A DNA stretch of 64,000 nt, taken from assembly GCA_003117195.1 (NCBI GenBank), contig BDSI01000129.1, positions 280,034 to 344,033 of the forward strand. The letters run 5' to 3'. Source of the DNA: Eudorina sp. 2006-703-Eu-15 (lineage: Eukaryota > Chlorophyta > Chlorophyceae > Chlamydomonadales > Volvocaceae). Below are positions 1 through 11,950 of this stretch, piece by piece; within the stretch, counting starts at the first letter, position 1; each line of letters opens with the position of its first letter. Below the pieces are notes generated by a model. The model was not told the origin of the DNA. It worked only from the letters and a program-made list of their open reading frames with translations, and did no database searches. Made by a program: the position numbers and the translations under genes.

Positions 1-927
1 TGTCATGCGCCCGGTCCATATTTAACGAGCCTGTGTCAGGCAGTGCAGAGATTGTAACGCTGGGTAAAGCTCACGACCGTACCCACATTGCCCGTTTCAG
101 AAGGGGTTGACAGATTCAGCCAAGCAATACGGAACGCGTTGTAGTAACGCTGTCACCCGTCCCTTTAACTGTATATCAAGCCAGGCCTCAACTTGCTACA
201 GCGCAGCCAGGGATGGTACGGGGCCTGCCATCGCCACCGGCGAGCCGCCTGCCGTCCGGTTGTCCCTTCCGACCGCTCTCACACGCATAGTCAATGGGCC
301 ACCGTTTCAACGGACTTGTCGGCACGCGTTCTCACCATCGTTGTCGTCCTTGCGCAGACGGTAGGGTGTGTGTGCCAAAAGAGCACGGGCGGGTTGAAAG
401 GCATCTACGGTAACAGCCCTCGGCCCAGGGCCCCACACCCTCGTTCACGACGGACTCATACCAGTCAACAATAATCAGCGCTCCCTGCCCAAATCACTAC
501 TGGATGCGGCTGTGCCGAAGCGTGGCAACGACAAGGTATAGCACTCACGGAATATACGCCCCTATACGCCCCAAACGCTGATGGGGGTAAACCTGGGCGC
601 CCTACACCGTCAAGAGACACCCAAGTGCGCGAACCTGGCCTCTGGCCCCCTGACCCCCGAACCGGGCGGAGCCCCTACTACAGTAACCAGAGGAAAAGCA
701 ACACTTAAAGCAACATGCAATTCAGGTCCTCGTGTCGTGTGTATGACTCACATGTGTTGTTACCGCATTTGTTCCACGAGGCATCTGAAGCAACATGCAT
801 TTTTCGCATGGCGCATGTGGGCTCCATCCGAGGTGGATGGTACCGAACGCAACAATGCATATATTGACCGCCTGCCCCCGGAGGGTGCTGGAGGCGATCG
901 ACTCCCTGGTCTCTAAATCTTGGCTCA
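1..927. other. no gene recognised; 3' flank of CNOT9 copy 1
   Basis: I see no convincing exon here. The short open frames are compositionally arginine- and cysteine-rich shadows with no conserved motif. The stretch lies downstream of the minus-strand CNOT9 copy, so part of it should be that gene's 3' UTR. No clear TGTAA-type polyadenylation signal was spotted on the minus strand. Confidence 0.4.
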
Positions 928-3900
928 TCAGGCGCCCAGCGCGCCCATCATGGGGCTGGCCGGGGCCTGCGCCAGCGCCTCAAGGGGCCCCAGCGCCGCT
1001 GCCGAGTCGGGAAAGCCCACGCTGAGCAGCAGCTGCGCCAGCCACCTGTACGGCATGGTACGGCGCAGGACGGCAAGGGACTCCGTTCAGACCTTTGTAA
1101 GACCGGCGTCGAGTTGGGGGCGGGCTCTCATGGGCCGCTTGCCTGTGCTTGCTTGCGAGCTTGCAGCGCATTGACCATCGATAGGGCATGCGGGCGGCAT
1201 CCCTGCCATTCTGCCCAGGATGGCAGGTAACGTGCCCCTGAAACGCCCGGATTTCGTCCGGGTTATCCGCCCATCTGCTCGAAATGCAAACGACAGCTCC
1301 CCGCAAGCTCCACCTGCCCCACCTGCACGCACCCACCTCGGCCCGAACCCGCTGTGAAGAGGGCACTGATCACACACGCCTTCGATGCATGCAGTTGATA
1401 CATCTGTCCTTTCCGTACCTGATTCCCCCACGCGGTCCCACACGCACGCACGCACCTGCGCGTCATCTCATCGCTGCGGAGGCACCCCGTGAAGAGCGTG
1501 TTGTGGAAGAGCTCCGGCAGGCATGACCGGAGCGCCTCTCGGGCCCTGCGCCGCCGCCGCGCGTAGGATTGCATCACCACGCGTTTGGATCGGGAAAGCA
1601 CGGCGGGTTCCACAAGGGCACTTGAACGTGGTTGGGTTGTTGCGAGTCCATGCCCGGGGCATCCCTGACGGCCGTCCTAAGTACGGTACCCTGTTGTGAA
1701 CAACCGCTCTGACCGTCGTTGGTATCGCCAACCCCAGGGCGTGCAGTTCCACAGCCTCTCAATCACACCAATCGTCCTCTGTTCGAGCGCAACGCTATGC
1801 TTCCACGATCCCCTATAGGAATTGCAGCAGGAATCACCGACCCCTCTGCCTCCGGCCGACCCACGGGTCTTTCTCGTGTCCTTCTGCTGCAAAGCACAAG
1901 CACAAGCTCTCACCGCGGGTTGTCCGACAAGCGCAGGTAGCAGCGGATGATGTGCTTGAGCAGCCGCTGCGAGGGGCTGCCGCACTGGCCCTGGGCGTAG
2001 ACCATGCCGTACAACGTGTTGCTGACGGCAAAGAAACGGTCGCCCGAGGCGCAGATGTAGCTCAGGCCCGCCTGCACCGCCGGTGAGGGGGCGCGGTCAT
2101 TGTTACGTCATTTGGCTGCGGTTTCGCTTTATTTTTTCGGTTTCCCTTGCTTGATTGACACAAGAGGCGCAGCGGGGCGCAAAGGTCGACAACAAAGGAC
2201 ACAAGGCCCCCAACCGGTATGGAACGGATCCACGAAACCAGCTGGAAAACCCGAGCAGCTGCTGCGACCCGAGCCAGGGGCGAAGGAGCAACCAGCCCAC
2301 GCACGTATGTCCGTGTCCGCAACCCAGCGTGAGTACACCGTATCCCATCAGGGTCAACATGGCCATGTTCGCGAACTTGCCCCCGCGCGTTCCGCCGGCC
2401 GACCCAGATCGCCAAACGGTATCCTGTCGCTGTCCTGCAGCCTCCATGACGCAGGAAGACAGGATGGTTCAAGCCAGCCGTGCTGCCCACCGCATCATTT
2501 ATGATGTTACAGCCGTATGCCAAAAACTGGAATGAGGTCAAGTCACAAGCACGCGCGTGCAATCGGTGAAAAGGCCAATCGCGGGCAGCCGTGTGCTCTC
2601 GCTGCGCTGGGACCCGACCCAACCCATCCAGCCGTTTGGGGGGTGTCACCATCTCGGGTCCTACACACACACTCCTTTGCAGGTTATTTTGGTGAGGATA
2701 TCGGCAACTGGTTTGGGTCGGGCAGGTTTCTTCTCATTAAACACGGCATCACGGCTGCCCCCGTCGGCCCCCAAACACCTACATCATCCAGCAGGATCTT
2801 CTGGACGATGAAGGTGGCCACCGTCTTGGACAGCTCCGTCCCGATCTCCATGGTCTTGAGGCACAGCGGGATGATCTCCGTGGACAGCAGGAAGTTGACG
2901 ACGTCCGTGTCGTCCACCTGCAGGGGAGGCGGGGAGGCGGGGACCGGCGAGGCGAGGCGAGGTCGCCAGCGCGTGTGTGCGCTGTGGACGGGGGCAGGCG
3001 CCGGCGAGAGGTGCAGCACGTGCGGAAGGGGACACGCGTGGGTTCGCCGCGACTCTGCAGACCGCCTGCGCTGGGGCCCCCAGCGCGCATGCTCAACACC
3101 CATCCCAGCAGCATGGGCGAACGCCGGCCGCCCGCGCCGGCAGGTGTCAGCAGCCGAGCCGCACGGCGCCGCAGCCCCGACCCCGGCGACCTCCGCTGCG
3201 GTCGTCGCTGCGTGCGGGTGACACACTTCGAGGACAGAGGAGGATGCTCCACCAAACCAAGGCGGTGGCGTCATTCGCGTTTCCTGGTAGCTTTTTGTAG
3301 GCTTGTGGGCGACTTTCCGGCACGACAGACGACACGGGGAGCACTCTGCTCCGCCGGCCCTCGCCTCATTTCGACTTTACGAGCGACGCGCGGCGGTCCT
3401 ATCAGTACGTCACCTTGACCAGCGCGCCGATGACCCCCAGGCTCGTGAGCCGCAGGTACTCGAAGGGCCGCGTCCTGCTTGCGTTCTGGAGGAAGGGGTA
3501 CAGGAAGAGCGGCATGTGCGCTGCGGGGGACAGGGCGGGGCGCACGGGGCAGAGAGGCAGAGTAACGCCGGGGTCTGAGGGCCCAGGGGATCTGGGCGGC
3601 TGCCACACACGCTTGGAGGCACGAGGAAGAATGAGCAAGGCGCCCCTGCGCCTCATCGCCCCAATCCAACCCAAATATTTTTCCGCGTAACGTTGACGTT
3701 GCTCTTGTGGACCGCATCGCATGTCGCGCATTGGACCGCGCCAGGCGTTGCCGCGCGAAGCATTTCGGCAGGGCGGCCCTCGCATCGCGTCCTTCGGGCG
3801 CCGTGGAAATTTGCGGTCCCGCGCAGTACCTTGCAAGAAGGCTGTGCGCGTTTCATTGTGGGACGCGACGCACTGCAGTAGCGCCAGCGCGTTGCACACG

Positions 3901-4142
3901 CGGTTGGACGCCTGCGCTGTCAGCGAGGGTGGCTGGAGCTGCGGATAGATCGAGACAATCTCCTGCAGCAAAGCTGCGATGGCTCCACAGCTGTGCCACA
4001 GGTATGGAGCGAGCTCTGGAAAGTTCTCGCGCTTCTTGCTCAGCTCCAGCAGCGCCTCCTCACGCGTCCCAGGGTCGATCAAATGATACACCAGAATCTC
4101 AACCTGCTGAGCTTCGCTCATTTGCACGCTGTAAATCGTCAT
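928..4142 (-). CDS. CNOT9: CNOT9/Rcd1/Caf40-like subunit of CCR4-NOT, copy 1
   Basis: This encodes the armadillo-repeat subunit of the CCR4-NOT deadenylase complex, which docks RNA-binding proteins and acts in cytoplasmic mRNA decay. Six minus-strand exons read in phase: 4142-3830, 3520-3414, 2917-2783, 2071-1914, 1545-1456 and 1045-928, giving about 306 residues (299 from an alternative Met at 4121); human CNOT9 is also about 300. Family signatures seen are [109 protein letters not shown] and [12 protein letters not shown]. Codons split across introns (CG^G for Arg) support the junctions. All family blocks are intact with no stop, so it looks functional. It lies head-to-tail with a second copy 1.6 kb upstream that has the same intron positions. 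The N-terminal start is the least certain part. Confidence 0.93.
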
Positions 4143-5763
4143 GCGTTGACGCTGCCCTCGATGGTTGATCAACTAGCGGCGCTTGCTGAGCGTGCTGCTA
4201 TCTAGTGGACGTGAGGCGGAAATCGGCCAGGACCGAATGGCTTCCTTACCCAGGCTTACCCTGACTAGGGCAGTTGGCATGTTGAAGGGCACCTGCATTG
4301 CAATCTTTTCGACAGCATAGCGTTGCAGGCTCCGTATCGCGCTTAAGGTGTTCGCGCGCCGGAACTGCACAATCCAGGTGCATCAGAGACGGACGCGAAT
4401 GGGCCATGATGCGAAGCGTACTTGAGCATTTCGATGCCCAAACCTCATGTCGATCCTCACGATTATACGCAGCTTGATTGCGCGTTGGGCTTCAGCAACC
4501 GATCGGATGCACTCCGTAACCACGACGAAACTCGGCGATGCCGATAACCACGGGCAGAACCTTTCCGCCGCACCGCATGGCATAAGATTGAGTCGCCGCA
4601 TGAAGCGGCGCCCAACACGTTCCCATCTCATTTGGCGCCTTGAGTAGGCCCGTAATCCTGACTAATGAAAGCCACGACCATACGTCAGCACTTAACTGTG
4701 GAGCGACCCATGGGTCCGCCACGTGATGAGGGCAGCAACCATTCAGATCGGGCTACGTCGTCCCCATACGTCGCACATTCTCCGACTGTAGTGCCAAAGC
4801 GAGCGGACCGACGTGCATCAAGGCAACGCGCGGTCCAACTTCGCAACCGTGGTTGCATGAAGCAAGGCACGCACAGCAAAAAACAAAACGCACAGCAAGC
4901 ATTCCTGTGGACGGCAGTGCAGGAAAATACGCATGCAGCACTGATGTGCCCATGCCATTTTGTTGGGGGGCGCTCTGATGTCCGCGTGTGCGGTGTCGTT
5001 GCCATCGATTGCCAGTTCAACAAGCGAGGCGCACGGCAACCCAAACCATCAAGGGCAAGGGGCGCGCGCGGAATTTTGTGCGACTGTGCACCGAAGCCGA
5101 ACCCTACCCTGGAACAACACGGAGACCCCGGGATTTGGTTGCGACCAACCGTTCCCAACCGTTCCCAACGACCTCATGTTCAACGCCTGAGGTGGCATGA
5201 TGGGACTGCAAGGATTAAGCGCCGTAGACCACCTGCTCGTACGTGGCCAACATTGCTGCGTGGGACAGGCGAATGCTGATGGAAGAGACCATGACCTGAA
5301 TACCCATGCAGGCCCAGAACCCCTTTCCCACCCCTGCAATACTCTACACGACCATACCGAATCATGCTCTGGCGTCGGATCAAGTTCCCGGGGTATCACC
5401 GATGGCGCTGAACAAGTACATCGTGCACGTCCCCACGTGCAATGGAGCGTCAGCACCCATGAACAGGTCAAGCCCATGTCCGCCTGGACTGCTGAACCTT
5501 TCCGGCGCGCCTGTTCCTTCCCAGATGGCGTGCTCCCGCCGCACATAGAGCAATGTTGGTGACATATATCCAGCCGGGCGAGATATCAAGCTCTGAACTT
5601 CTACCCACACACAAAACGCATCACGCTGCGACGCTTTGTGTTGCCGCTTTTGGCTCCGCCGAAACACCCGAGATTTTGTGTGAACATGAAAAACACAGCT
5701 GCTGCAGCTATCCTGCAGGCCCGTGGTCGTCGACACCCAGTGGCCTGAATTCGCAGAGCCCGA
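4143..5763. other. intergenic between the two CNOT9 copies
   Basis: This holds the promoter side of copy 1 and the 3' flank of copy 2. Open frames on both strands, such as plus 4665-5279, have no recognisable motif and are probably GC-driven. I see no further CNOT9 exon remnants. Confidence 0.4.
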
Positions 5764-7869
5764 TCAGGCCCCGGTCATGGGTGTGGGCTGGACCACGTCC
5801 ACGGCGCCCAACGCCGCGGCGGCGTCCGGGAATCCCACGTTGATCAGGAGCTGGGCCAGCCACCTGAGCCAAGCATATCAACACCGACAGAGAACGGAAG
5901 AGGTAGCTATTTGGTACATTTCCCATTGGTGCGGTATTCGGAAACATATCTAGGGTCCAAAGCTTTGCGTGCGCCGAGCACACACAATGTACAGATGTGC
6001 ATTGGGAGGTACTAGCCATAGCAAGTCTCAACGAGCACGCTGAGACACATATAAACAAGAGCCCTTCATCCATAATAGGCCCCCCCTTCGAGTAGATTCC
6101 ACCCATCCCTGCTTACCGGCGTGTCGTGTCGTCGTTCTTCAGGCAGGCGGTGAACTGCGGGTTGCGCAGGAGCTCCGGCAGGCATGACCGAAGCGCCTCG
6201 CGGGCCCTGCGCGAACAATTGAAGAATAACACCGAGTTATATCAACGAGCAAGAGTTACATCAACCTTTGCTTTCAGACAGTCATCGTAAGATCGTTCTG
6301 TTCGATGTAGACCTGCCACAGGATCCTGCTGAGTCGGGACGCAAGGACCGTCGCGGACCGTCATGGACCGTCGTGGACCGGCTGCCGGCGCCCCGTCAAG
6401 CGCTCTGCGATGGGTCGGCCATGCGCCGCAAATCCTCCTCATTCCTCACCGCGGGTTGTCCGACAAGCGCAGGTAGCAGCGGATGATGTGCTTGAGCAGC
6501 CGCTGCGAGGGCTGGTCCGGCATCTGCGCCTGCGCGACAACCATGTTGCCCAATACGGCACCAACGGCAAAGAAGCGCTCCGCGGTGGCGCAGATGTAGT
6601 TCAGGCCCACCTGCGGTTTCAGATGCCGGGGACCATACGCCCATTTTCAGATTCGGGGTATCAGCGAGAGTAGGCACCAGCGCCGCTGGTGACAGGGACG
6701 GCAAACATGACGCTTTGGCCAGAGCTACAAGCCGTGCGTACCTCCGAGGAAATCGGGGAGTGCAACGCAACCCACTGCAGGCGAATGCAACCCCATTCGT
6801 CCTGCGCAACCTACGTCATCCAGCAGAATCTTCTGGACGATAAAGGTGGCCACCGTCTTGGACAGCTCCGTCCCGATCTCCATGGTCCGCAAGCACAAGG
6901 GGATGATCTCAGTCGAGAGCAGGAAGTTGATCACGTCGGTGTCGTCCACCTGCGGGAAAGCAAGCACACGCCCCGTGCACGCATACAATTGACCTACCTC
7001 CATATAAAGAACGGCGAGCTTCCTAGCCCCCGCCATGTCGCCGGCAGGGATACATGATCCATCGCCACGTTTGGCGGCCGTGTGGGTATGGGTCCCGCAC
7101 ACCCATGCAACAGGTAGGTCGGGCCTGGACCCGGAGATCCCCACAGAGACCGGTTGGGGCTCTGGCCGCTCGTGCCGCCACGGAACCCCGACCCAAACCG
7201 GCCCCACAATGCCACGCTGACTTGTCGAGCCGCACTTGGTGGCACTTCCGTGCGGAAGCGCCGTTTGCAACCAGCCCCACCCGCCACTACTGCAGAATGA
7301 GACACCGCTCCTTCAGGTATGCACGAGTTCGCCCGCACCCCAAAGCGCACCTTCACCAAGGCGCCGATCACGCCCAGGCTCGTCAGCCGCAAGTACTCGA
7401 AAGGCCGCGTTTTGCTCATGGTTTGGAGGAATGGGTAAAGGAAGAGCGGGATGTGTGCTGCAAAGTGGAAGAAAGGGGCGGGAGCGCATAACGCGTGGCG
7501 GAGGTCCAATGTGGTGTCGCAGTATGGGGCCCCCAAGAGCTGCAACCCGGGACACACCCTACCTTGCAGGAACAGCGCCCGCGTCTCGTTATGCGATGCC
7601 ACGCACTGAAGCAATGCTAGAGCATTACATACACGATTGGAAGCATGCGCAGTCAACGATGGTGGCGACAGCAAAGGGTAGATGGTCACGATCTCCTGAA
7701 GCAGCGCTGCGATTACTCCAAAGCTGTGCCAAAGGTAGGGCGCCAGCTCTGGAAAGTTTTCCCGCTTCTTGCTGAGCTCCAGTAAAGCATACTCCCGCAT
7801 TACTGGGTTGATCAGCTGCAGAAGCAAAGCCTCCACCTGCTGAACATCACTCAAGCCGCTGGTCGCCAT
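5764..7869 (-). CDS. CNOT9: CNOT9/Rcd1/Caf40-like subunit of CCR4-NOT, copy 2
   Basis: This is the second CCR4-NOT Caf40 subunit, same strand and same six-exon layout as copy 1: 7869-7563, 7457-7351, 6949-6815, 6610-6450, 6206-6117 and 5863-5764. It totals 900 nt, i.e. 299 residues plus stop. Exons 2, 3 and 5 have exactly the same lengths in both copies (107, 135 and 90 nt); introns differ in length and sequence. Seen are the same blocks as copy 1, with [20 protein letters not shown] and a C-terminus running through [16 protein letters not shown], closer to the animal and plant consensus than copy 1. I chose the Met beginning [13 protein letters not shown]; an upstream in-frame Met at 7929 would add 20 residues. 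Copy 2 looks more conserved, so it may be the ancestral-function copy and copy 1 a diverging duplicate; that is inference. Confidence 0.94.
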
Positions 7870-9796
7870 TGTGGGGCCGACCACCCCGGCTGATAGTTGA
7901 ATATTGATTTGCTGACCAACTATATACAATTCCTCTTAGAATTCAGGGTGTCTAGGGGGTGAAGCGTCCCAAGAAGTCCTCAGCCAGCCTCCTAGTTCTA
8001 TCCAGACCTCCCTATATACATGTTTCTATGCTCTAGTGCTCGCTGAAAAATACGTGATACTTCAAGTCCAAAACCAACACGAAGCAACTATTTGAGGGTA
8101 TCGAGTGTTAAAAATTCACAACTGCAACCAAATCGTTGATTTGAATGCACTTGCAACTATATTGTCATTCCGGATGTTTTGTCAAGTGGTTTTCGAGCTC
8201 CCCGTACGGATGTTCTCGTACTCTCTGGCAGCGCAGTCGGCATATAATACCAGCAGACCCTGGCTATGGTCAGGTTAGTCTCGCCGTCAAAGGAAAGGGA
8301 ATCGACCAAGCGCTTGAGTGTTAGCAGCCTGACACGCACGTTGCTCTGCCCCGCCATGTGCGCAGCCTTCCCTCCCAAACCAGCTCCTTTTCGTCAACAC
8401 ACACCAAGGATGAATACCTCCCTTACAGGGGAACAACTGTACTTGTGACGGCAACCCGCCGCAACTATTGTGACGCACGTGCTTGAGATGGACCGGACCA
8501 CAGCCTTCCCAATAGGTCTGAGGTCCAGAAGTGTGGCTATTCGGGCTCCTCCACCGCAAGTTCCAACCACTCTCAGCATCCAGCTGCACCTCCCGCCGCA
8601 GACGCTCACCTGGCTCACCACAGCCGCTGAGCTGCACCCGTCGTCAGCAGTCATGAACAAACGAAGGGAGTAGCGAATGGCGGCAGGAGACCTCACATAC
8701 TTGACCATCGGTGCCGTCGCCTGCCTACCCTGTGCCTATCCGGGAAGACCTGTGATTGCTGCGAAGGGCTGCAGTCCTTTCTACGCACCAGGCTTTCCCC
8801 CCTCCCCAAAGCCACGGCATGTCGGCAGCATCTCCAACTCTGCACCCTTCCTTGCCCGTACTCGTCCCCTTGCCTACATGTCTCCTTCCGTTTCCCGACG
8901 GCCCTTGCAACGAGGTGCATGACGCCACAATTGATCCGGAGCGCTGTGCGCCGCTGCGCCGGCTACTGTAGAAGGCTTGCTTCCCTGTACGTATGGGTCA
9001 ACGCCACCCTGGGTTGTTCACACCCTGGTGCGCTCTTCCCCCCTTGCCTCCCTCGTCCCTCTGGACTATCCCGATGAAGCCGCCCGGTGGGGATGACGGC
9101 CCAGCGGACAGTGTGGCGAGTGTGGCCCCGCAGCTTCCACCCGCCTGCCCGCACCTGCCCGCACCCTATGCCTGCATGCGCCGCCGAGCGCGGACTGCCT
9201 GTCTTCCGGCCCGCCTTGACCGACTGCAACATACACATGACTGCCTTGAATGGGTGCATGTTAACACAGGCCGTTTGGGTGCCGGCGGTACCTCCTCAGG
9301 GCGTCCCCCAACCGCATGCACTTCCGTTCCGTAACCGTAACCGTAACCGCATCATGTGAGGGGAGATTCAGGGACACCGCCGGTGTTGCAAACAGTGCCA
9401 GATGAAGGAACAAGGCCCCCCCGGTGGAACTTAGGACAAATCCCGCCAATGGCCGTTGGGGTTCAACTCTTCTTCCTCGGAAAACCTCACGATCTCCCGG
9501 TGAATACATGACCAAGATAGAAGACACCTGACACCTCCGATCACCGTGCGCCATCCCGCGGTCACAGGCCCAGACGCAGTGTACGACATACAGTGTACGA
9601 CAACGTACGACCACGCGCTACTTTCACATCCACACAGCTCCGGCCCGGCGACACGGACGCCACCACCCTCCCCCGCACGTCCCACATGCCACCACCTTCC
9701 AGCACGTTCCCCGCCAGTGTCGATCGCCACCCACCCCCCTTCGAGGAATCAACGTGCTCTTGCCGCCTGACTGCGCGGCCATCGCCGATGAGCGCA
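7870..9796. other. no gene recognised
   Basis: The first 300 bases are AT-richer and upstream of CNOT9 copy 2, so promoter and 5' UTR are likely there. From about 8.2 to 9.8 kb I found only unrecognised short frames. A (CCGTAA)-like triplet repeat sits at about 9329-9349. The part adjoining 9797 should be the 3' UTR of the Lys/Ala-rich gene. Confidence 0.35.
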
Positions 9797-10915
9797 TCAC
9801 TTGTTCTTTGCCCGCTTGGGCGGCTTGCCTGGCTTCTCAACAACAGCGGCCGCCGCCGCCGCCGCCGCCGCGCCTTTGGCAGCGACGCCTGTTGCCGTCT
9901 TGCCCGGCTTCCCGGGCTTGGACGCTACCGCTGGCTTCCCTGGCGCTGCAGCCGTAGGTGGCGGCGCCGGCGGCGCCGCTTTCCGTTCCCGGACCGGCTG
10001 CGCCTCGACGACGTCCCCGCCGTTGGCTTTCGCGGCACTACCCGCCTTTTTGCCGCCGGCCTTCTTGCGCGCAGCGGGCGACGGCGCTGGCGCCTCCTCT
10101 TCTTCCGCCGCCGCCGCTGCTGCCGCTGCCGCCGCAGCGCGCTTCGTCTTGTCCTTCTTCTCCGGCGGGGCCGGGGCCCCCTTGGCCGTGCCGCCGGACG
10201 CCGCCGCCGCCGCTGCCGCCGTCGCGCTTGCTTGGCGGGGCGCAGCCGCCGCGCCGCCGTCCTGCGCCGTGCCCCTGTGCTCACACGCCGCAGCCAGGAG
10301 GGACGCAAGAGGGCGTTACGACCCACTCGCTCACACATGCTACAGCCGGAGCTGCTGCCGTGTGGCCGGACTCTACCGCCTGAGGAGTGAACCGCAAAAG
10401 CAGAAGAGTCCAGCTGCCGGCCGGGCTGTGTGTGCGGCTTGTGCGGGCCCCCGCCGCGGACATTGATCGACCAGGCGGCAGACATTAGACCAGACAGCGC
10501 ACCGAACAGGATGCTCTCCACGCGTTGCCAACCTTTTCTCCCCTGGGGCATTGCCTCAAGGTGGCGGAGTGCCGTAGTATGAGCTACCGGTACTGCATGT
10601 GTGGGGCCCAGCCCGAAGCGGCAATAAGGCCTGCTTGCGGTTCTGTGTGTCGGTTCGAAACCCACAGACCGCATTATCCACCAGCTCGGACGGAACCGGC
10701 CACCAGCTACCTTGACACAGCCAGATTCGAGATACGCACGACGTGTGCTCCGGATCTGTCAGGGCCTAGAGCTATGCGGAATGCTCACATACGGGTTACT
10801 GCAGCACACGGCCACCACAGAGCCTGAGCGCCCGTTCCCTTGCCTGCCTGGATGCACCCTCACGTACCCGTGCGAGGCGCCCGCGGCCCCTTTCCGCTTC
10901 TTCGCGACCCGACCT

Positions 10916-10948
<33 letters not shown>

Positions 10949-11950
10949 GTCGCTGCCGCTGCTGCTTGCTTCCGTGCCTCCGTCCCCTCGCCGCCGGCCC
11001 CCGCGGACGCCTTCTTCCGCTTCATTTTAGAGCCAGCCGCCGCAGTTTCGGCTGCCCCAGCGGCCCCGCGTCCTGACGTCCCCAGCCGCCGCTGCTCCTC
11101 CTCCTCGTCCACATCCTCCTCCGCCTCGTCCACGTCCTCCTCTCGCAGCTGTCGCTTGTGCTGCTTCGCCTTCTGACGCGGCGCTTGGGGCTGCTGCTGT
11201 TGCTGCTCCTGTTGCTGCTGGCGCCCGCCCTTGGCCGGCCCTGGCTCCTTCGGCTGTGCCTGTTTCCGCTTCGGCTGCGGACCCTCCTGCTCGTCGTGGT
11301 CGTGGTCGCGTTCGTGTTGCTGTTGCTGGCCGGGGTGCAGCTGCAGCAACAGCTTCGCGGCTGCGACCACGTCCCTGCCCCGACCCAGCCGGAGGGCGCG
11401 GCCGTCAGGGCCCACAGCACGCCACCCGCTCAGGTTGCTGATAGGTGGATTGGGGCAGCGAAGAGAGGGAAGAGACAACGGGACAGCGGGATAAGCGGAC
11501 AACCGTAACGGGCAGGCAGAGAGACGTATCAATAAGACAGAACTGGGGACGGGGCAAGGAGCAGCAAAGCGGGTGAGGGTTCCGTACGGTCATACACGGG
11601 GAGACGGCCGTACTGCGTCGCCGTCCCTCCGCGCACCCCCTTATCCGGTATCGGATGCCTCCCCGACGTGGAAGTACCGTATTCTCAAGTACTTTGGGTG
11701 TGGCCGGGTTTGTTTCAGGGTTGGGTTTAACCATGTTGATCATCCTCGACGCGGGCTTGCGCGGCTCTCGGTTCACCTGGCCACCACCTGCAGCGCGTAC
11801 GCTCGGGAGTAGAGCTCCTGCAGCCACACCGCCAGGGCCTCCGGGGAGGACTGCACCGCGGCGGGCGCCCGGTTGGTGGCCGCCAGGTGGGCCGCCAGCA
11901 CCAGCAACCGCTGCCGGGCGTCCTGGGAGCCCTCCGCGTCCCCGCGGTGC
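9797..11950 (-). CDS. Lys/Ala/Gln-rich low-complexity protein (N-terminus unresolved)
   Basis: I do not recognise the family. Three minus-strand exons join in phase: 11950-11801, 11437-10868 and 10274-9797, ending at a TGA. The first encodes a helix-like segment (RQRLLVLAAHLAATN, then ALAVWLQELYSRA). The second holds LRLGRGRDVVAAAKLLLQL, then very charged low-complexity sequence: a QQQQHERDHDHDEQEG stretch, poly-Gln, an acidic EEDVDEAEEDVDEEEEQ block, and K/R clusters such as KMKRKK and VAKKRKGAAG. The third is Ala- and Lys-rich with repeated KPGKPGK-type motifs and ends PPKRAKNK. Basic clusters plus an acidic block suggest a nuclear, nucleolar or chromatin protein, but that is inference from composition. 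The 5' exons were not found; an acidic frame near 12.65-12.89 kb could belong to it. Sense is supported by consistent splice phases and because the opposite strand gives only Leu/Arg/Pro shadows. Confidence 0.6.

Noticed and set aside
9329..9349. CCGTAACCGTAACCGTAA, like a telomeric repeat
   Set aside because: There are only three units and they do not match the usual algal TTTTAGGG or TTTAGGG repeats.
10640..10690. GGTTCGAAACCC, like a tRNA T-arm
   Set aside because: The flanking bases do not form a 5-bp T stem, and no anticodon arm or acceptor stem could be placed.
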